From the NCBI GenBank assembly GCA_963973915.1, contig CAXBBM010000002.1:1-64000 (forward strand): a stretch of DNA of 64,000 bases. Reading direction: 5' to 3'. Numbering within the stretch: the stretch's first letter is position 1; each line of letters begins with the position of its first letter. The position numbers and the translations under genes are program-made. The notes beneath the pieces are model-generated. The model saw only the letters and a program-made list of their open reading frames with translations, searched no databases and was not told the DNA's origin. Of the stretch, positions 7,993 through 17,048 are shown piece by piece. The DNA comes from Polycyclovorans sp002706265 (GTDB taxonomy: Bacteria > Pseudomonadota > Gammaproteobacteria > Nevskiales > Nevskiaceae).

Positions 7993-9441
7993 TCAAACCC
8001 CCAACTTCATCATCAGCTTGACGATCTTTTCCGAGGTCTTGGTGTAGGGCGGGAACAGCAGCTTCGCCAGCATGAAGCGGGTGCGGACCATGGCCCGTTC
8101 ATGCGAGAACGCCTTGAAGCCCCAGAAGCCGTGCGCCGAGCCGATGCCGGAGTTGTTCACGCCGCCAAACGGCAGGTTGCCGTGCAGAAAATGCACCACG
8201 GCATGGTTGATGCAGGTGCCGCCGGCGCTGGTCTGTTTGCTCACTTTCTCGATGTTGGCCTCGTCCCGGCTCCAGATGTAGAGCGCCAGCGGCTTGGGCG
8301 CGTCATTGATCTTGCGGATCACCTGGTCCAGATCGCGATAACCCATGATCGGCAGCAGCGGCCCGAAAATCTCCTCTTCCATGATCTTCGCGTCGGGCGG
8401 CAGATTGTCGAGCAGGGTAGGCGCCACAAAGCAGTCGTCGGCGTCGGCGGTGCCCCCACACAGCGCCGTTGCGCCCTTGGCCACGGCATCGTCGAGCAGG
8501 GCCTTGATGCGGCCGGTGTGCCGGCTGTTGACGATGCGTGCCAGGAAGGGGCTGGCCTGGCGCGCCGCGTCGTCGTCGCCGTAAACGGTCTTCAGCACTT
8601 TCAGGCAGGCGGCGATGAAGGCCGGCTTCACCGATTCGTGCACGTAGATGTGGTCCGGCGCGATGCAGGTCTGGCCGTTGTTGGTGAACTTGCCCCAGAG
8701 AATGGTCTGGGCGGCCAGTTCGAGGTCGGCGCTTTCGTCGATCACCGTGGGCGACTTGCCGCCCAGTTCCAGCGTCACGCTGGTCAGGTGCTTGGCGGCG
8801 GCGGCCATCACCACTTTGCCGATGACGGGCGAGCCGGTGAAAAAGATGTGGTCGAACGGCAGGCTGAGCAGTTCGGTGGAGACCTCCACCTCGCCTTCGA
8901 TCACCGCCACTTCGTCTTCGGGGAACACCTCGCGAATGATGCGTGACATCAGCGCGGCGGCGTGCGGCGTCATTTCAGACGGTTTGATGATGACCGTGTT
9001 GCCTGCGGCAATGGCCGAGGCCAGGGGGCCGAAGCTCAGGTTCACCGGGTAGTTCCAGGGCGAAATGATCAGGCAGCGGCCCTTGGGCTCGTGCTGCACC
9101 CAGGCTTTGGTGCCCAGCATCATCCGCGTGGGCATCACGTTGCGCGGCTTCATCCACTTCTTCAGATGACGCACCGCGTCGTTGATCTCGGCGATCACCG
9201 GCAGAATTTCGGTGGCATCGACCTCGACCGCCGGCTTCCTGAAGTCGGCATGGCCGGCCTCGCGAATCGCATCCTGATTGGCGAACATCGCGTCCTTCAG
9301 GCGCTTGAGCTTGGCGATGCGCTCAGCGGCGGTGGACGTGCGCAGGCGCAGCGCCGTTTCACGATGGGAATCAAAGATGTCGCGGATGCGGGTCTGCGGC
9401 GGATTGCCGGTGCCGGGCAGATTGTTGACGGCAAGGTTCAT
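7993..9441 (-). CDS. coniferyl-aldehyde-dehydrogenase-like aldehyde dehydrogenase
   Basis: Class 3-like aldehyde dehydrogenase of 482 residues. It oxidises aldehydes to acids with NAD(P). The catalytic Glu is in LELGGKSP and the nucleophilic Cys in GQTCIAPDH. FTGSPVIGKVVMAAAAKHLTSV covers the cofactor loop, and NLPFGGVNNSGIG lies near the end. It most resembles CalB-type coniferyl aldehyde dehydrogenases, but a role with fatty or other aromatic aldehydes is equally possible. The ATG at 9441 has a strong AGGAGAGG; the frame is open for another 180 bases upstream without a comparable signal. Confidence 0.88.
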   Translation of the reverse strand: MNLAVNNLPGTGNPPQTRIRDIFDSHRETALRLRTSTAAERIAKLKRLKDAMFANQDAIREAGHADFRKPAVEVDATEILPVIAEINDAVRHLKKWMKPRNVMPTRMMLGTKAWVQHEPKGRCLIISPWNYPVNLSFGPLASAIAAGNTVIIKPSEMTPHAAALMSRIIREVFPEDEVAVIEGEVEVSTELLSLPFDHIFFTGSPVIGKVVMAAAAKHLTSVTLELGGKSPTVIDESADLELAAQTILWGKFTNNGQTCIAPDHIYVHESVKPAFIAACLKVLKTVYGDDDAARQASPFLARIVNSRHTGRIKALLDDAVAKGATALCGGTADADDCFVAPTLLDNLPPDAKIMEEEIFGPLLPIMGYRDLDQVIRKINDAPKPLALYIWSRDEANIEKVSKQTSAGGTCINHAVVHFLHGNLPFGGVNNSGIGSAHGFWGFKAFSHERAMVRTRFMLAKLLFPPYTKTSEKIVKLMMKLGV

Positions 9442-9607
9442 GACCTCTCCTAAGCGTAATGAAACAGGCGGCAACGTTATAGGACAGGCAAGCGTGTCAC
9501 AAGCCGGCGCCGCTACACTTGCGGGTAGGGCCGCAGGCCAAATGCTGCGCCCGCGACGCCGGGCACCCACCTGCCGGGCGTACGACAACAACACGGGGGA
9601 AATGCCG

Positions 9608-11068
9608 ATGGCCATACTCAAACCGCTGGACGCCGCCTGGTTTTACGTCGACACCAAAGAGACGCCCATGCACGTGGGCTGCATGGCGATCTTCTCGCTG
9701 CCGGACGATGCCGGCCCCGACTTCATCGCCAACCTGTTCAGCCACTTGCGCGAAGCACCGCAGTTCGCGGCGCCGTTCAATCTCAAGCTGCGCAGCCCGC
9801 GCTTCAAGAGCGTGCTGCCGGTGTGGCAGACCGCCCGCAAGATCGATCTTGACTATCACCTGCGGCATTCCGCGTTGCCCAAGCCGGGCGGCGAGCGCGA
9901 GCTGGGGGTGCTGGTGTCGCGCCTGCACTCACACCCGCTGGACTTCAACCGGCCGCTGTGGGAAGCGCACATCATCGAAGGGCTGGAGAACAAGCGCTTT
10001 GCGCTCTACATGAAAATGCACCACTCCATGGTCGACGGCGTGGGCGGCATGCGCATGCTGCAGAAGATGATGGTGCCCGATCCCAAGGCCTCCGCCCTGC
10101 CGCCGCCCTGGGCGATTGGCCGGGGCGCCGGTCCGCGCGACGGCACCCGCCCGCCGCCGCGCGTGTTCGAGCGCCTGCGCGCGCAGTGTGCGGCGGCGCC
10201 GCAGGTGGGCAAGGCCGTGGGTCATGTGGTGGCCGAGCGGTTTCGTCGCCGGGTGGTGATGGACGAGACGCTGCCGTTCGAGGGGCCTCGTTCCCTGCTC
10301 AACCAGCGGGTGTCCGGGCAGCGCCGCTTTGCCACGCAGTTTTACGACCTGGCGCGGATCAAGGCGGTGGCCAAGGCGGCGTCGGTTTCGGTCAACGATG
10401 TCTTTCTGGCCCTGTGCAGCGGCGCCTTGCGCCGCTATCTGGCCGAGGTGCACGCCCTGCCCGAGGCATCGCTGACGGCCGGCATTCCGGTGTCGATACG
10501 GCCCGAAGGCGATGATGAATCCAGCAACGCCATCAGCTTCATCATTGCCAGTCTCCACACCGACTTCAGCGACCCGCTGGACCGTCTGCAGGCCATACGC
10601 CGGTCCACCGAAGCGGCCAAGGCGCAGTTGCACAAGTTGCCGGCGGCGGGCCTGACCAGCTACACGATGCTGTTCATGGCGCCGTTCATGGTGCAGCTGC
10701 TGGCCGGCCTGGGTGGCGTGGCGCGGCCCATGTTCAACATCACCGTGTCCAACGTGCCCGGCCCCACCGTGCCGCTGTATTTCAACGGGGCCCGCATGGA
10801 GCAGATGTACCCCGTGTCGCTGCTGACGCACGGGCAGGGGCTGAACATCACCTGCCTCAGCTACGCCGGCCAGTTCAACATTGGCCTGACCGGCTGTCGC
10901 GACTCGCTGCCGCACATGCAGCGGCTGGCGGTGTACATGGGGGACACGCTGGCAGAACTTGAGCAGGCGCTCGCGCCGCAGGCCGCACCGGCCAGGGCGC
11001 GCGCAACGCCCAAACCCAAACCCAAGGCCAAGCCCAGAGCCAGATCCGGCCCCGGCCTCAAGACCTGA
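9608..11068 (+). CDS. wax ester synthase / diacylglycerol acyltransferase (WS/DGAT)
   Basis: Bifunctional acyltransferase of 486 residues that makes wax esters or triacylglycerol from acyl-CoA. The catalytic motif HHSMVDG lies at residues 138-144, after PLWEAHIIEGL. VSNVPGP and the LNIT segment in the C-terminal half are also typical. The start at 9608 is placed seven bases after GGGGGA; an ATG six bases earlier is too close to it. The tail is basic and repetitive (alternating Lys-Pro, Lys-Ala and Arg), which is unusual for the family. It suggests bacterial storage-lipid synthesis. Confidence 0.92.
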   Translation: MAILKPLDAAWFYVDTKETPMHVGCMAIFSLPDDAGPDFIANLFSHLREAPQFAAPFNLKLRSPRFKSVLPVWQTARKIDLDYHLRHSALPKPGGERELGVLVSRLHSHPLDFNRPLWEAHIIEGLENKRFALYMKMHHSMVDGVGGMRMLQKMMVPDPKASALPPPWAIGRGAGPRDGTRPPPRVFERLRAQCAAAPQVGKAVGHVVAERFRRRVVMDETLPFEGPRSLLNQRVSGQRRFATQFYDLARIKAVAKAASVSVNDVFLALCSGALRRYLAEVHALPEASLTAGIPVSIRPEGDDESSNAISFIIASLHTDFSDPLDRLQAIRRSTEAAKAQLHKLPAAGLTSYTMLFMAPFMVQLLAGLGGVARPMFNITVSNVPGPTVPLYFNGARMEQMYPVSLLTHGQGLNITCLSYAGQFNIGLTGCRDSLPHMQRLAVYMGDTLAELEQALAPQAAPARARATPKPKPKAKPRARSGPGLKT

Positions 11069-11078
11069 AGGCGCGTCC

Positions 11079-12116
11079 TCAGGCGGGCGGTGCCGTCGCG
11101 CTGGCGGCGCCGCCCCAAAGGTGCACGCCGTATTTCCAGTAGCCATTGACGTTGGCCAGACGCGGGTCTTCGTGCTCGGGCATGGCCAGCACTTCGCCGT
11201 CGATCAGCGGCTTCAGGCGCGGATAGAGCGCCTTGCCGCCGCCGCCGGTGATGACGATGGCCTCAAGGTCCCAGTCGTCCGACCACAGCCGGTTCACCTC
11301 GGTGGCGATGCGTTCGGCCAGTTGGTCGAAGGCTTGCTGGATCACCGGCTTGAGGTCGTACAGCGTGCCCTTCACCCTCAGGCTGCCGTGGGTGAAGGCC
11401 TCGTGCAGGCGGAACAGTTCGATGCTCACGCCCGACTGATCCTGCAGATGCGACGCCACCCGCGCATAGGCGCTCGACATGCCGGAGTCGGTCGACAGGC
11501 TGCCGCGCTCGGAATAGCGGGTCTTGTCGCTGATGGTGAAATCGGCGGTGCGAAAGCCGATGTCGATGATGCCGATCTTCTCGGTCACGAAGCGTTGCGA
11601 CGACGGCTTGCCCAGGTTGTTCAGCATCAAGCCGAACAGGCTGCCGAAGGGCTGGGGAATGACCCGCACCTGCTCGATGTAAAGCTGCTGCTCCACCGGC
11701 CGGCCATCGGCGCCGAACACCACCAGCGCATGGCGGCCCTTGAGCAAGGCCGTAACGGCCTCGCGATAGCGCTTGAAAAAACTCACCGGCAGGCCGGTGA
11801 CCAGGCGAATCGGGTCGCCATCCGGCGCATACGGGGCAATCGCCGCCAGTGCCAGATGCTTGGCGTGCTTGGCCATGAACTGCGCCGGGTCGAGGGTGAA
11901 GCGCCGGCCGCGTGACTGGGTTTCGGCCCACTCGCCGACAAAGAATGCCTCGTCGCCCAGGCGAAAATGGCGCGGCGGCTGGCTGCCGTTGCCCACCAGT
12001 GATTCGCCAAACTGGGCCGGATTGGCCTCGCCCAGTATCGATTTGAACAACTGATGGCTGCGACCATCGGTCGCCTTGGTGTAGCCAAACCCCATGTCGG
12101 TGGCAAGAACTTTCAC
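11079..12116 (-). CDS. ParM/StbA-like actin-fold ATPase
   Basis: Actin-like protein of 345 residues. DMGFGYTKA at residues 7-15 is the phosphate-1 loop, IGIIDIGFRTADFTI the phosphate-2 loop and VITGGGGKALYP the adenosine motif. Architecture and length fit the ParM/StbA or Alp N-terminal-domain group, whose members form filaments that segregate plasmids. No ParR partner or plasmid genes are near; flanking genes are WS/DGAT (convergent) and dapF (divergent). The GTG at 12116 follows TTGAGGTCGCTC; longer in-frame starts overlap dapF. The chromosomal function is unknown. Confidence 0.8.
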   Translation of the reverse strand: MKVLATDMGFGYTKATDGRSHQLFKSILGEANPAQFGESLVGNGSQPPRHFRLGDEAFFVGEWAETQSRGRRFTLDPAQFMAKHAKHLALAAIAPYAPDGDPIRLVTGLPVSFFKRYREAVTALLKGRHALVVFGADGRPVEQQLYIEQVRVIPQPFGSLFGLMLNNLGKPSSQRFVTEKIGIIDIGFRTADFTISDKTRYSERGSLSTDSGMSSAYARVASHLQDQSGVSIELFRLHEAFTHGSLRVKGTLYDLKPVIQQAFDQLAERIATEVNRLWSDDWDLEAIVITGGGGKALYPRLKPLIDGEVLAMPEHEDPRLANVNGYWKYGVHLWGGAASATAPPA

Positions 12117-12215
12117 GAGCGACCTCAAGATGGACCTTGTTGTGGGCGTGAAAATAGCATCAAAGCGGCGGCGTCCGGCTGCACGGGCAGGGGCCTGAAT
12201 CAATAGAATCACGCC

Positions 12216-13043
12216 ATGACACTGGCCTTCACGAAAATGCACGGCGCCGGCAATGATTTTGTGGTCATCGACGCCACCCGCCAGCCGTTTCACGCCACCC
12301 CCGAGCGGCTTGCGCGCCTCACCGACCGGCGCTACGGCGTGGGCTGTGATCAGGTGCTGGTGGTCGAGCGGCCGTCCAGCAACGACGTCGACTTCAACTA
12401 CCGCATCTTCAACGCCGACGGCTCAGAAGTGGGGCAGTGCGGCAACGGCGCCCGTTGCCTGGCGCGGTTCGTGCGCGAGCAGGGCTTGTCGCAGGCCGAC
12501 CGGCTGCGGGTGCGCACCGCCTCGCGGGTGCTGGAATTGCGCCACGGCGCCGACGGGCTCATTCAGGTCAACCTCGGCGCGCCGGCATTCGCGCCGCAAG
12601 ACATACCCCTGACGCTGGCGCCGGCCGAGGTTTACCGCCTGTCGGTGCCCGGCCATGGCGAGGTCGCCTTCCGGGCGCTGTCGATGGGCAACCCGCACGC
12701 GGTCATCACCGTGGCCGACGTGTCCAGCGCGCCCGTGGCCACCCTGGGGCCGGCCTTGCAGGCCCTGCCGGCGTTTCCCGAGTCGGTCAACGTGGGCTTC
12801 ATGGCGGTGTTGGCGCGAGATGCCATCGCGCTCAGGGTGTACGAACGCGGCGCCGGTGAAACCCTGGCCTGCGGCAGCGGCGCCTGCGCGGCGGTGGTGG
12901 CCGGCATCCAGGCCGGCCTGCTCGATGCCCACGTGCAGGTGCGCGTGCCGGGCGGGCAGCTTGCGGTGCGTTGGGCCGGCGGCGATGCTCCGGTATGGTT
13001 GGCAGGCGACACAGACACCGTGTATCGAGGGGAATTGTTGTGA
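12216..13043 (+). CDS. dapF: diaminopimelate epimerase
   Basis: Cofactor-independent epimerase converting LL- to meso-diaminopimelate for lysine and peptidoglycan synthesis, 275 residues. The two catalytic cysteines are in GQCGNGARC and LACGSGACA. The N-terminal FTKMHGAGNDFVVID is diagnostic. The stop overlaps the GTG of the DUF484 gene (GTGA), and dapF leads an operon with DUF484, xerC, hslV and hslU, an order found in many gammaproteobacteria. Confidence 0.96.
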   Translation: MTLAFTKMHGAGNDFVVIDATRQPFHATPERLARLTDRRYGVGCDQVLVVERPSSNDVDFNYRIFNADGSEVGQCGNGARCLARFVREQGLSQADRLRVRTASRVLELRHGADGLIQVNLGAPAFAPQDIPLTLAPAEVYRLSVPGHGEVAFRALSMGNPHAVITVADVSSAPVATLGPALQALPAFPESVNVGFMAVLARDAIALRVYERGAGETLACGSGACAAVVAGIQAGLLDAHVQVRVPGGQLAVRWAGGDAPVWLAGDTDTVYRGELL

Positions 13044-13747
13044 ATCAGACCGCAGTCGAGTCACGCCAGCCGGCGGACCCTGAAGTGAACGAGCAGGCGG
13101 TGCTCGATTATTTGCTGGCCCATCCCGACCTGTTTGCGCGGCGTCCCGAGGTGCTCGAAAAACTGGAGCTGGCGCACAGTGCCGGATCGGCCGTGTCGCT
13201 CATGGAGCGCCAGGTCGACGTGCTGCGCGCCCGCGTGCACAAGCTCGAAACCCACCTCGAACGGCTGGTCGAAGCCGCGCGCGACAACGAAGGCCGCGCC
13301 GAAAACGTGCTGCGCCTGGCGCGCACCCTGATTCGCGCGCCATCGCTGGCGGCCGTGGCGGCGGGGCTGCGCCAGGTGCTGCGCGCCGAGTTCGGCGTTG
13401 ACGAAGTGTTCATCGGCCTCAACAACGCCTACTACAAGCGCAACGACATCGACGGGCTGGTCCCGCTGGAGCCCGAAGGCCGCATCGCCAAGGCCTATGA
13501 AAACTTCACCCGCACGCGGCTCATCGAATGTGGCCCCATCACCGAGCCACGCGCGCGGTTGCTGTTCCCCAAGGCCGAGGTCGTGCCGCAGTCGGCCGCC
13601 ATCGTGCCGCTGGAAAAAGACAAGTACCTCGGCATGCTGGCCTTCGGCGCCCACAACCCCGAGCGCTTCCAGCCGCGCCAGGGCAAGCTGTTTCTGGAAA
13701 TGATTGCCGAACTGGTCGCCGCCGCGCTTCGCGCAAGGCTGGGCTGA
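13040..13747 (+). CDS. DUF484 family protein
   Basis: Protein of 235 residues of the DUF484 family, which has a GAF-like fold. It begins with an acidic segment and the typical EQAVLDYLLAHPDLFARRPE motif, then a predicted coiled coil (about residues 50-95), then the GAF-like domain to the end. Its function is unproven; the gene is almost always found between dapF and xerC, as here. The GTG at 13040 overlaps the dapF stop by four bases and is preceded by AGGGGA. Confidence 0.9.
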   Translation: MNQTAVESRQPADPEVNEQAVLDYLLAHPDLFARRPEVLEKLELAHSAGSAVSLMERQVDVLRARVHKLETHLERLVEAARDNEGRAENVLRLARTLIRAPSLAAVAAGLRQVLRAEFGVDEVFIGLNNAYYKRNDIDGLVPLEPEGRIAKAYENFTRTRLIECGPITEPRARLLFPKAEVVPQSAAIVPLEKDKYLGMLAFGAHNPERFQPRQGKLFLEMIAELVAAALRARLG

Positions 13748-13754
13748 GACCGTG

Positions 13755-14675
13755 ATGCCGCCCGGCCCGGCCAGCGCGCCAGACTGGGCCCGGTGGGTCG
13801 CCGACTACCTCGACGAACTGCGGGTGGTGCGCCGCGCCTCGCCGCACACCCTTGATGCCACCGCCCGCGACCTGCGCCGCTTGCAGGCCATGCTTGAGGG
13901 CGTCGGCCATTGCCAGAGCGTGCACATACGCCGCTGGATTGCCGCCCTGCACCATGACGGCCACCAGACCGCGAGCCTGCAGCGCTACCTGTCGTCGGCG
14001 CGGGGTTTCTTCCGTTTCGTGGTGGGCCGCGGCGGGTTGGCGCACAACCCCACCACCGGCGTGCGCGCCCCCCGGCATCGTCGCAAGCTGCCCATGGGCG
14101 TGGCGGCCGATGCCCTGGGCCAGGCCCTGGACCAGCCGGCCGTCAGCGTCGTTGAACGGCGCGACCGTGCCCTGCTGGAAGTGCTCTACAGCAGCGGCAT
14201 GCGCCTCGCCGAGGTGCACGGGCTGAACCTGTCACAGGTCGCCCACGGGCAGACCGAGCTGCGCATCGTCGGCAAGGGCGACAAAGAACGCATGGTGTGG
14301 CTGGGCGGCAAGGCGCGCGCGGCGGTCGATGCCTGGCTGGCGGTGCGGCCGCAGTGGCTGCGCGCCACCGACCCCGGCGCGCTGTGGCTCAACCCGCGGG
14401 GCGGGCGGCTGTCGCGCAGCGGCATTGGCCTGGCGGTCAAGGCATTCGCCCGGCGCACCGGGCTTGAGGGCCGCGTGCATCCGCATCGCCTGCGCCACGC
14501 CTTCGCCACCCACCTGCTCGAAGAATCGGGTGACCTGCGCGCCGTGCAAGAGTTGCTGGGCCACGCCCAGTTGGCCACCACGCAGATTTACACCCATGTG
14601 GACTTCAAGCGCCTCGCCAGCGTCTACGACAGCGCCCACCCGCGCGCCCGCAAACGCAGCGGGCCCGACCAATAG
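13755..14675 (+). CDS. xerC: site-specific tyrosine recombinase XerC
   Basis: Tyrosine recombinase of 306 residues that, with XerD and FtsK, resolves chromosome dimers at dif. It has an N-terminal core-binding SAM-like domain. Catalytic residues are Arg in SSGMRLAEV, Lys in GKGDKERMV, HxxR in HPHRLRHAFATH, His in LLGHAQLATTQ and Tyr in IYTHVDF. It follows DUF484 by seven bases. The context is the housekeeping operon, so I read it as XerC and not as a mobile-element integrase. GTG at 13752 is an alternative start. Confidence 0.93.
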   Translation: MPPGPASAPDWARWVADYLDELRVVRRASPHTLDATARDLRRLQAMLEGVGHCQSVHIRRWIAALHHDGHQTASLQRYLSSARGFFRFVVGRGGLAHNPTTGVRAPRHRRKLPMGVAADALGQALDQPAVSVVERRDRALLEVLYSSGMRLAEVHGLNLSQVAHGQTELRIVGKGDKERMVWLGGKARAAVDAWLAVRPQWLRATDPGALWLNPRGGRLSRSGIGLAVKAFARRTGLEGRVHPHRLRHAFATHLLEESGDLRAVQELLGHAQLATTQIYTHVDFKRLASVYDSAHPRARKRSGPDQ

Positions 14676-14737
14676 CGTCGCTTGAAAGCGGGGTGCGCGT
14701 CCCAATCCTCAGGTCATGACTTTGATCGAGACGCGTA

Positions 14738-15277
14738 ATGGAGCAATTTGACGGCACGACCATCCTCAGCGTCCGCAAGGACGGACGGGTGACGATCGGT
14801 GGAGATGGTCAGGTGTCGATGGGCAACACCTGCGTCAAGGGCAACGCCCGCAAGGTGCGGCGTTTGTACAAGGACCAGGTGATCGCCGGTTTTGCCGGCG
14901 GCACCGCCGACGCCTTCACCCTGTTCGAGCGGTTCGAGGGCAAGCTTGAAAAGCACGGCGGCCAACTGGTGCGCGCCGCCGTGGAGCTTGCAAAAGACTG
15001 GCGCACCGACCGCGCCCTGCGCCGCCTCGAAGCCCTGCTGCTGGTCGCCGACCGTGACGCGAGTTTGATGATCACCGGCAATGGCGATGTCATCGAGCCC
15101 GAACCGCACGGCGTCATGGCCATAGGCTCGGGCGGCTCCTTCGCCATGGCCGCCGCGCTGGCGCTGGTCGATGTGCCCGGCATGGGCTCGCGCGACATCG
15201 TCGAAAAGGCCATGCACATCGCCGCCGACATCTGCATCTACACCAATCACAACCTCACCATCGAGACCTTCGAATGA
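14738..15277 (+). CDS. hslV: ATP-dependent protease subunit HslV
   Basis: Threonine peptidase of the HslUV (ClpYQ) protease, 179 residues. The short propeptide MEQFDG precedes the catalytic Thr7 (TTILSVRKDG). GFAGGTADAFTLFERFE and GSGGSFAMAAALAL are family signatures. The stop overlaps the hslU ATG (ATGA), which indicates translational coupling. Confidence 0.97.
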   Translation: MEQFDGTTILSVRKDGRVTIGGDGQVSMGNTCVKGNARKVRRLYKDQVIAGFAGGTADAFTLFERFEGKLEKHGGQLVRAAVELAKDWRTDRALRRLEALLLVADRDASLMITGNGDVIEPEPHGVMAIGSGGSFAMAAALALVDVPGMGSRDIVEKAMHIAADICIYTNHNLTIETFE

Positions 15278-16626
15278 CCGCCACCACCGGCACCGCGGTG
15301 ATGACCCCGCGCGAAATCGTCGCCGAACTCGACCGCCACATCGTGGGCCAGGCCTCGGCCAAGCGCGCCGTTGCCGTGGCGCTGCGCAATCGCTGGCGGC
15401 GCATGCAGGTTGACGACCCCATGCGCTCCGAGATTCAGCCCAAGAACATCCTCATGATTGGCCCCACCGGCGTCGGCAAGACCGAAATCGCCCGGCGGCT
15501 GGCCAAGCTGGCCAACGCGCCCTTCATCAAGGTCGAGGCCACCAAGTTCACCGAGGTGGGCTACGTGGGCAAAGACGTCGATGCCATCATCCGCGACCTG
15601 GTCGACGTGGCCGTGAAAGACACCCGCGACCGCGCCGCCAAACGGGTGCGCGACCGCGCCGAAGTGGCGGCCGAAGAGCGCGTGCTCGACGTGCTGCTGC
15701 CGCCGCCGCAAGATTTTGGCGAAGCCTCCAGCGCCCGCCAGAGCGAAAACGGCGCCGCGCGCCAGGTGTTTCGCAAGCAGCTACGCGAAGGCAAGCTCGA
15801 CGACAAGGAAATCGAGATCAAGCTCTCGTCCATGCCCGCCAACGTGCAGTTGATGGGCCCGCCGGGCATGGAAGAAATGACCCAGCAGCTGCAGCAGATG
15901 TTTGCCAACGCCGGCGGCGGAAAATCCAAAACCAAAAAGATGAAAGTGCGCGAAGCCTACCGCCAACTGGTGGACGAAGAGGCGCTGAAAATGGTCGATG
16001 AAGAGGCCATCAAGACCGAGGCGGTGTACCGCGTCGAGCAAGACGGCATCGTGTTTCTTGATGAGCTGGACAAAGTGTGCAAACGCGGCGAACTCACCGG
16101 CGCCGACGTGTCACGCGAAGGCGTGCAGCGCGACCTGCTGCCGCTGATCGAAGGCAGCACCGTCACCACCAAATACGGGCCGGTGAAAACCGACCATATT
16201 CTGTTCATCGCCAGCGGCGCCTTTCACCTCGCCAAACCCTCAGACCTCATCCCCGAACTGCAGGGCCGCCTGCCGATACGCGTGGAGCTTGAAGCGCTGC
16301 GCACCGAAGACTTCGTGCGCATTCTCACCGAGCCCAATTACGCGCTCACCGAGCAGTACAAGTCGCTCATGGCCACCGAGGGCGTGGCCGTGCAGTTCAC
16401 CCCCGAGGGCGTGCAGCGGCTGGCCGAAATTGCCTTTCAGGTCAACGAAAGCACCGAGAACATTGGCGCCCGCCGCCTGCACACCGTGATGGAACGGCTG
16501 ATGGAAGAGGTGGCCTTCGAAGCCCCCGACCACAGCCAGGCCGACCTGATCGTAGACCGCGCCTTTGTAGACCAGCGGCTGGACGCCCTGGCCGGCGACG
16601 AAGACCTGTCGCGCTTCATTCTGTAA
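15274..16626 (+). CDS. hslU: HslU ATPase, unfoldase subunit of HslUV
   Basis: AAA+ unfoldase of 450 residues that feeds substrates into HslV. Walker A is GPTGVGKTEIARR and Walker B is GIVFLDELDKV. The intermediate I-domain (about residues 110-240) is present, and the ESTENIGARRLHTVMERL sensor-2 region and the C-terminal LSRFIL that activates HslV are intact. A second ATG at 15301 begins at the conserved MTPREIVAELDRHIVGQ, so the first nine residues are an extension of uncertain use. Confidence 0.97.
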   Translation: MTATTGTAVMTPREIVAELDRHIVGQASAKRAVAVALRNRWRRMQVDDPMRSEIQPKNILMIGPTGVGKTEIARRLAKLANAPFIKVEATKFTEVGYVGKDVDAIIRDLVDVAVKDTRDRAAKRVRDRAEVAAEERVLDVLLPPPQDFGEASSARQSENGAARQVFRKQLREGKLDDKEIEIKLSSMPANVQLMGPPGMEEMTQQLQQMFANAGGGKSKTKKMKVREAYRQLVDEEALKMVDEEAIKTEAVYRVEQDGIVFLDELDKVCKRGELTGADVSREGVQRDLLPLIEGSTVTTKYGPVKTDHILFIASGAFHLAKPSDLIPELQGRLPIRVELEALRTEDFVRILTEPNYALTEQYKSLMATEGVAVQFTPEGVQRLAEIAFQVNESTENIGARRLHTVMERLMEEVAFEAPDHSQADLIVDRAFVDQRLDALAGDEDLSRFIL

Positions 16627-16883
16627 GGGCGCCCGCCGCCCGCCCCGCCGCCCTGCGGGCACGACCAACGGGCACGACGCCGCCCCACGCCGTCCGCCCC
16701 GCCTTGGCCCGGCCCGTCCCCGCAGGCCCGGCCGGGCCACTTGCCGCCCGGCAGGGTCAGCAAGATTGGCCCGGCGTGCCGGGATTGCCGGGGGTGCAAA
16801 AAGCCATGCCATCGACCGCCACCCTGTAGCCCTGCTGCCCGACTGACATTTTTTGTCACCCACTGACCCACAGCGTCACAAAA

Positions 16884-16912
16884 CGTCATGTAGGTGAATC
16901 ACCTACATGACG
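16884..16912. promoter_or_regulatory. perfect 14-bp inverted repeat upstream of pilA
   Basis: The arm CGTCATGTAGGTGA and its exact reverse complement flank a single A, centred at 16898. The centre lies about 75 bases before the -24 element of the pilA promoter, the distance expected for an enhancer-binding protein site such as PilR. Without a U-run it is unlikely to be a terminator. Confidence 0.6.
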
Positions 16913-16972
16913 GCGCCATGACGACCGGGGACCAAAGCGCCGTTTCAACGGGCTTTGCGCGGCCGGCCGCCG

Positions 16973-16989
16973 TTGGCACGGGCGTTGCT
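16973..16989 (+). promoter_or_regulatory. sigma-54 (-24/-12) promoter of pilA
   Basis: TTGGCACG-GGCG-TTGCT matches the RpoN consensus YTGGCACG-N4-TTGCW at every defined position. It lies about 60 bases before the pilin ATG. Type IV pilin genes of pseudomonads and relatives are typically transcribed by RpoN with PilR. Confidence 0.85.
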
Positions 16990-17048
16990 CCCTTCGTCAT
17001 GGGCCGACAATCGGCTCCCAGATTGAATTTCAACCCAGGAGTGACCTC

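Larger units (their letters stand above)
16627..17048. other. intergenic region between hslU and pilA
   Basis: This 422-base stretch has no convincing gene. Its first 180 bases are extremely GC-rich with several short inverted repeats and no clear T-run. Its second half holds the 29-base inverted repeat and the sigma-54 promoter described separately. Several GTCAC/GTGAC-like words occur around 16845-16885. Confidence 0.6.

Noticed and set aside
13755..14675. XerC considered as a mobile-element integrase
   Set aside because: It lies in the conserved dapF-DUF484-xerC-hslVU operon and has the normal length, so it is the housekeeping recombinase.
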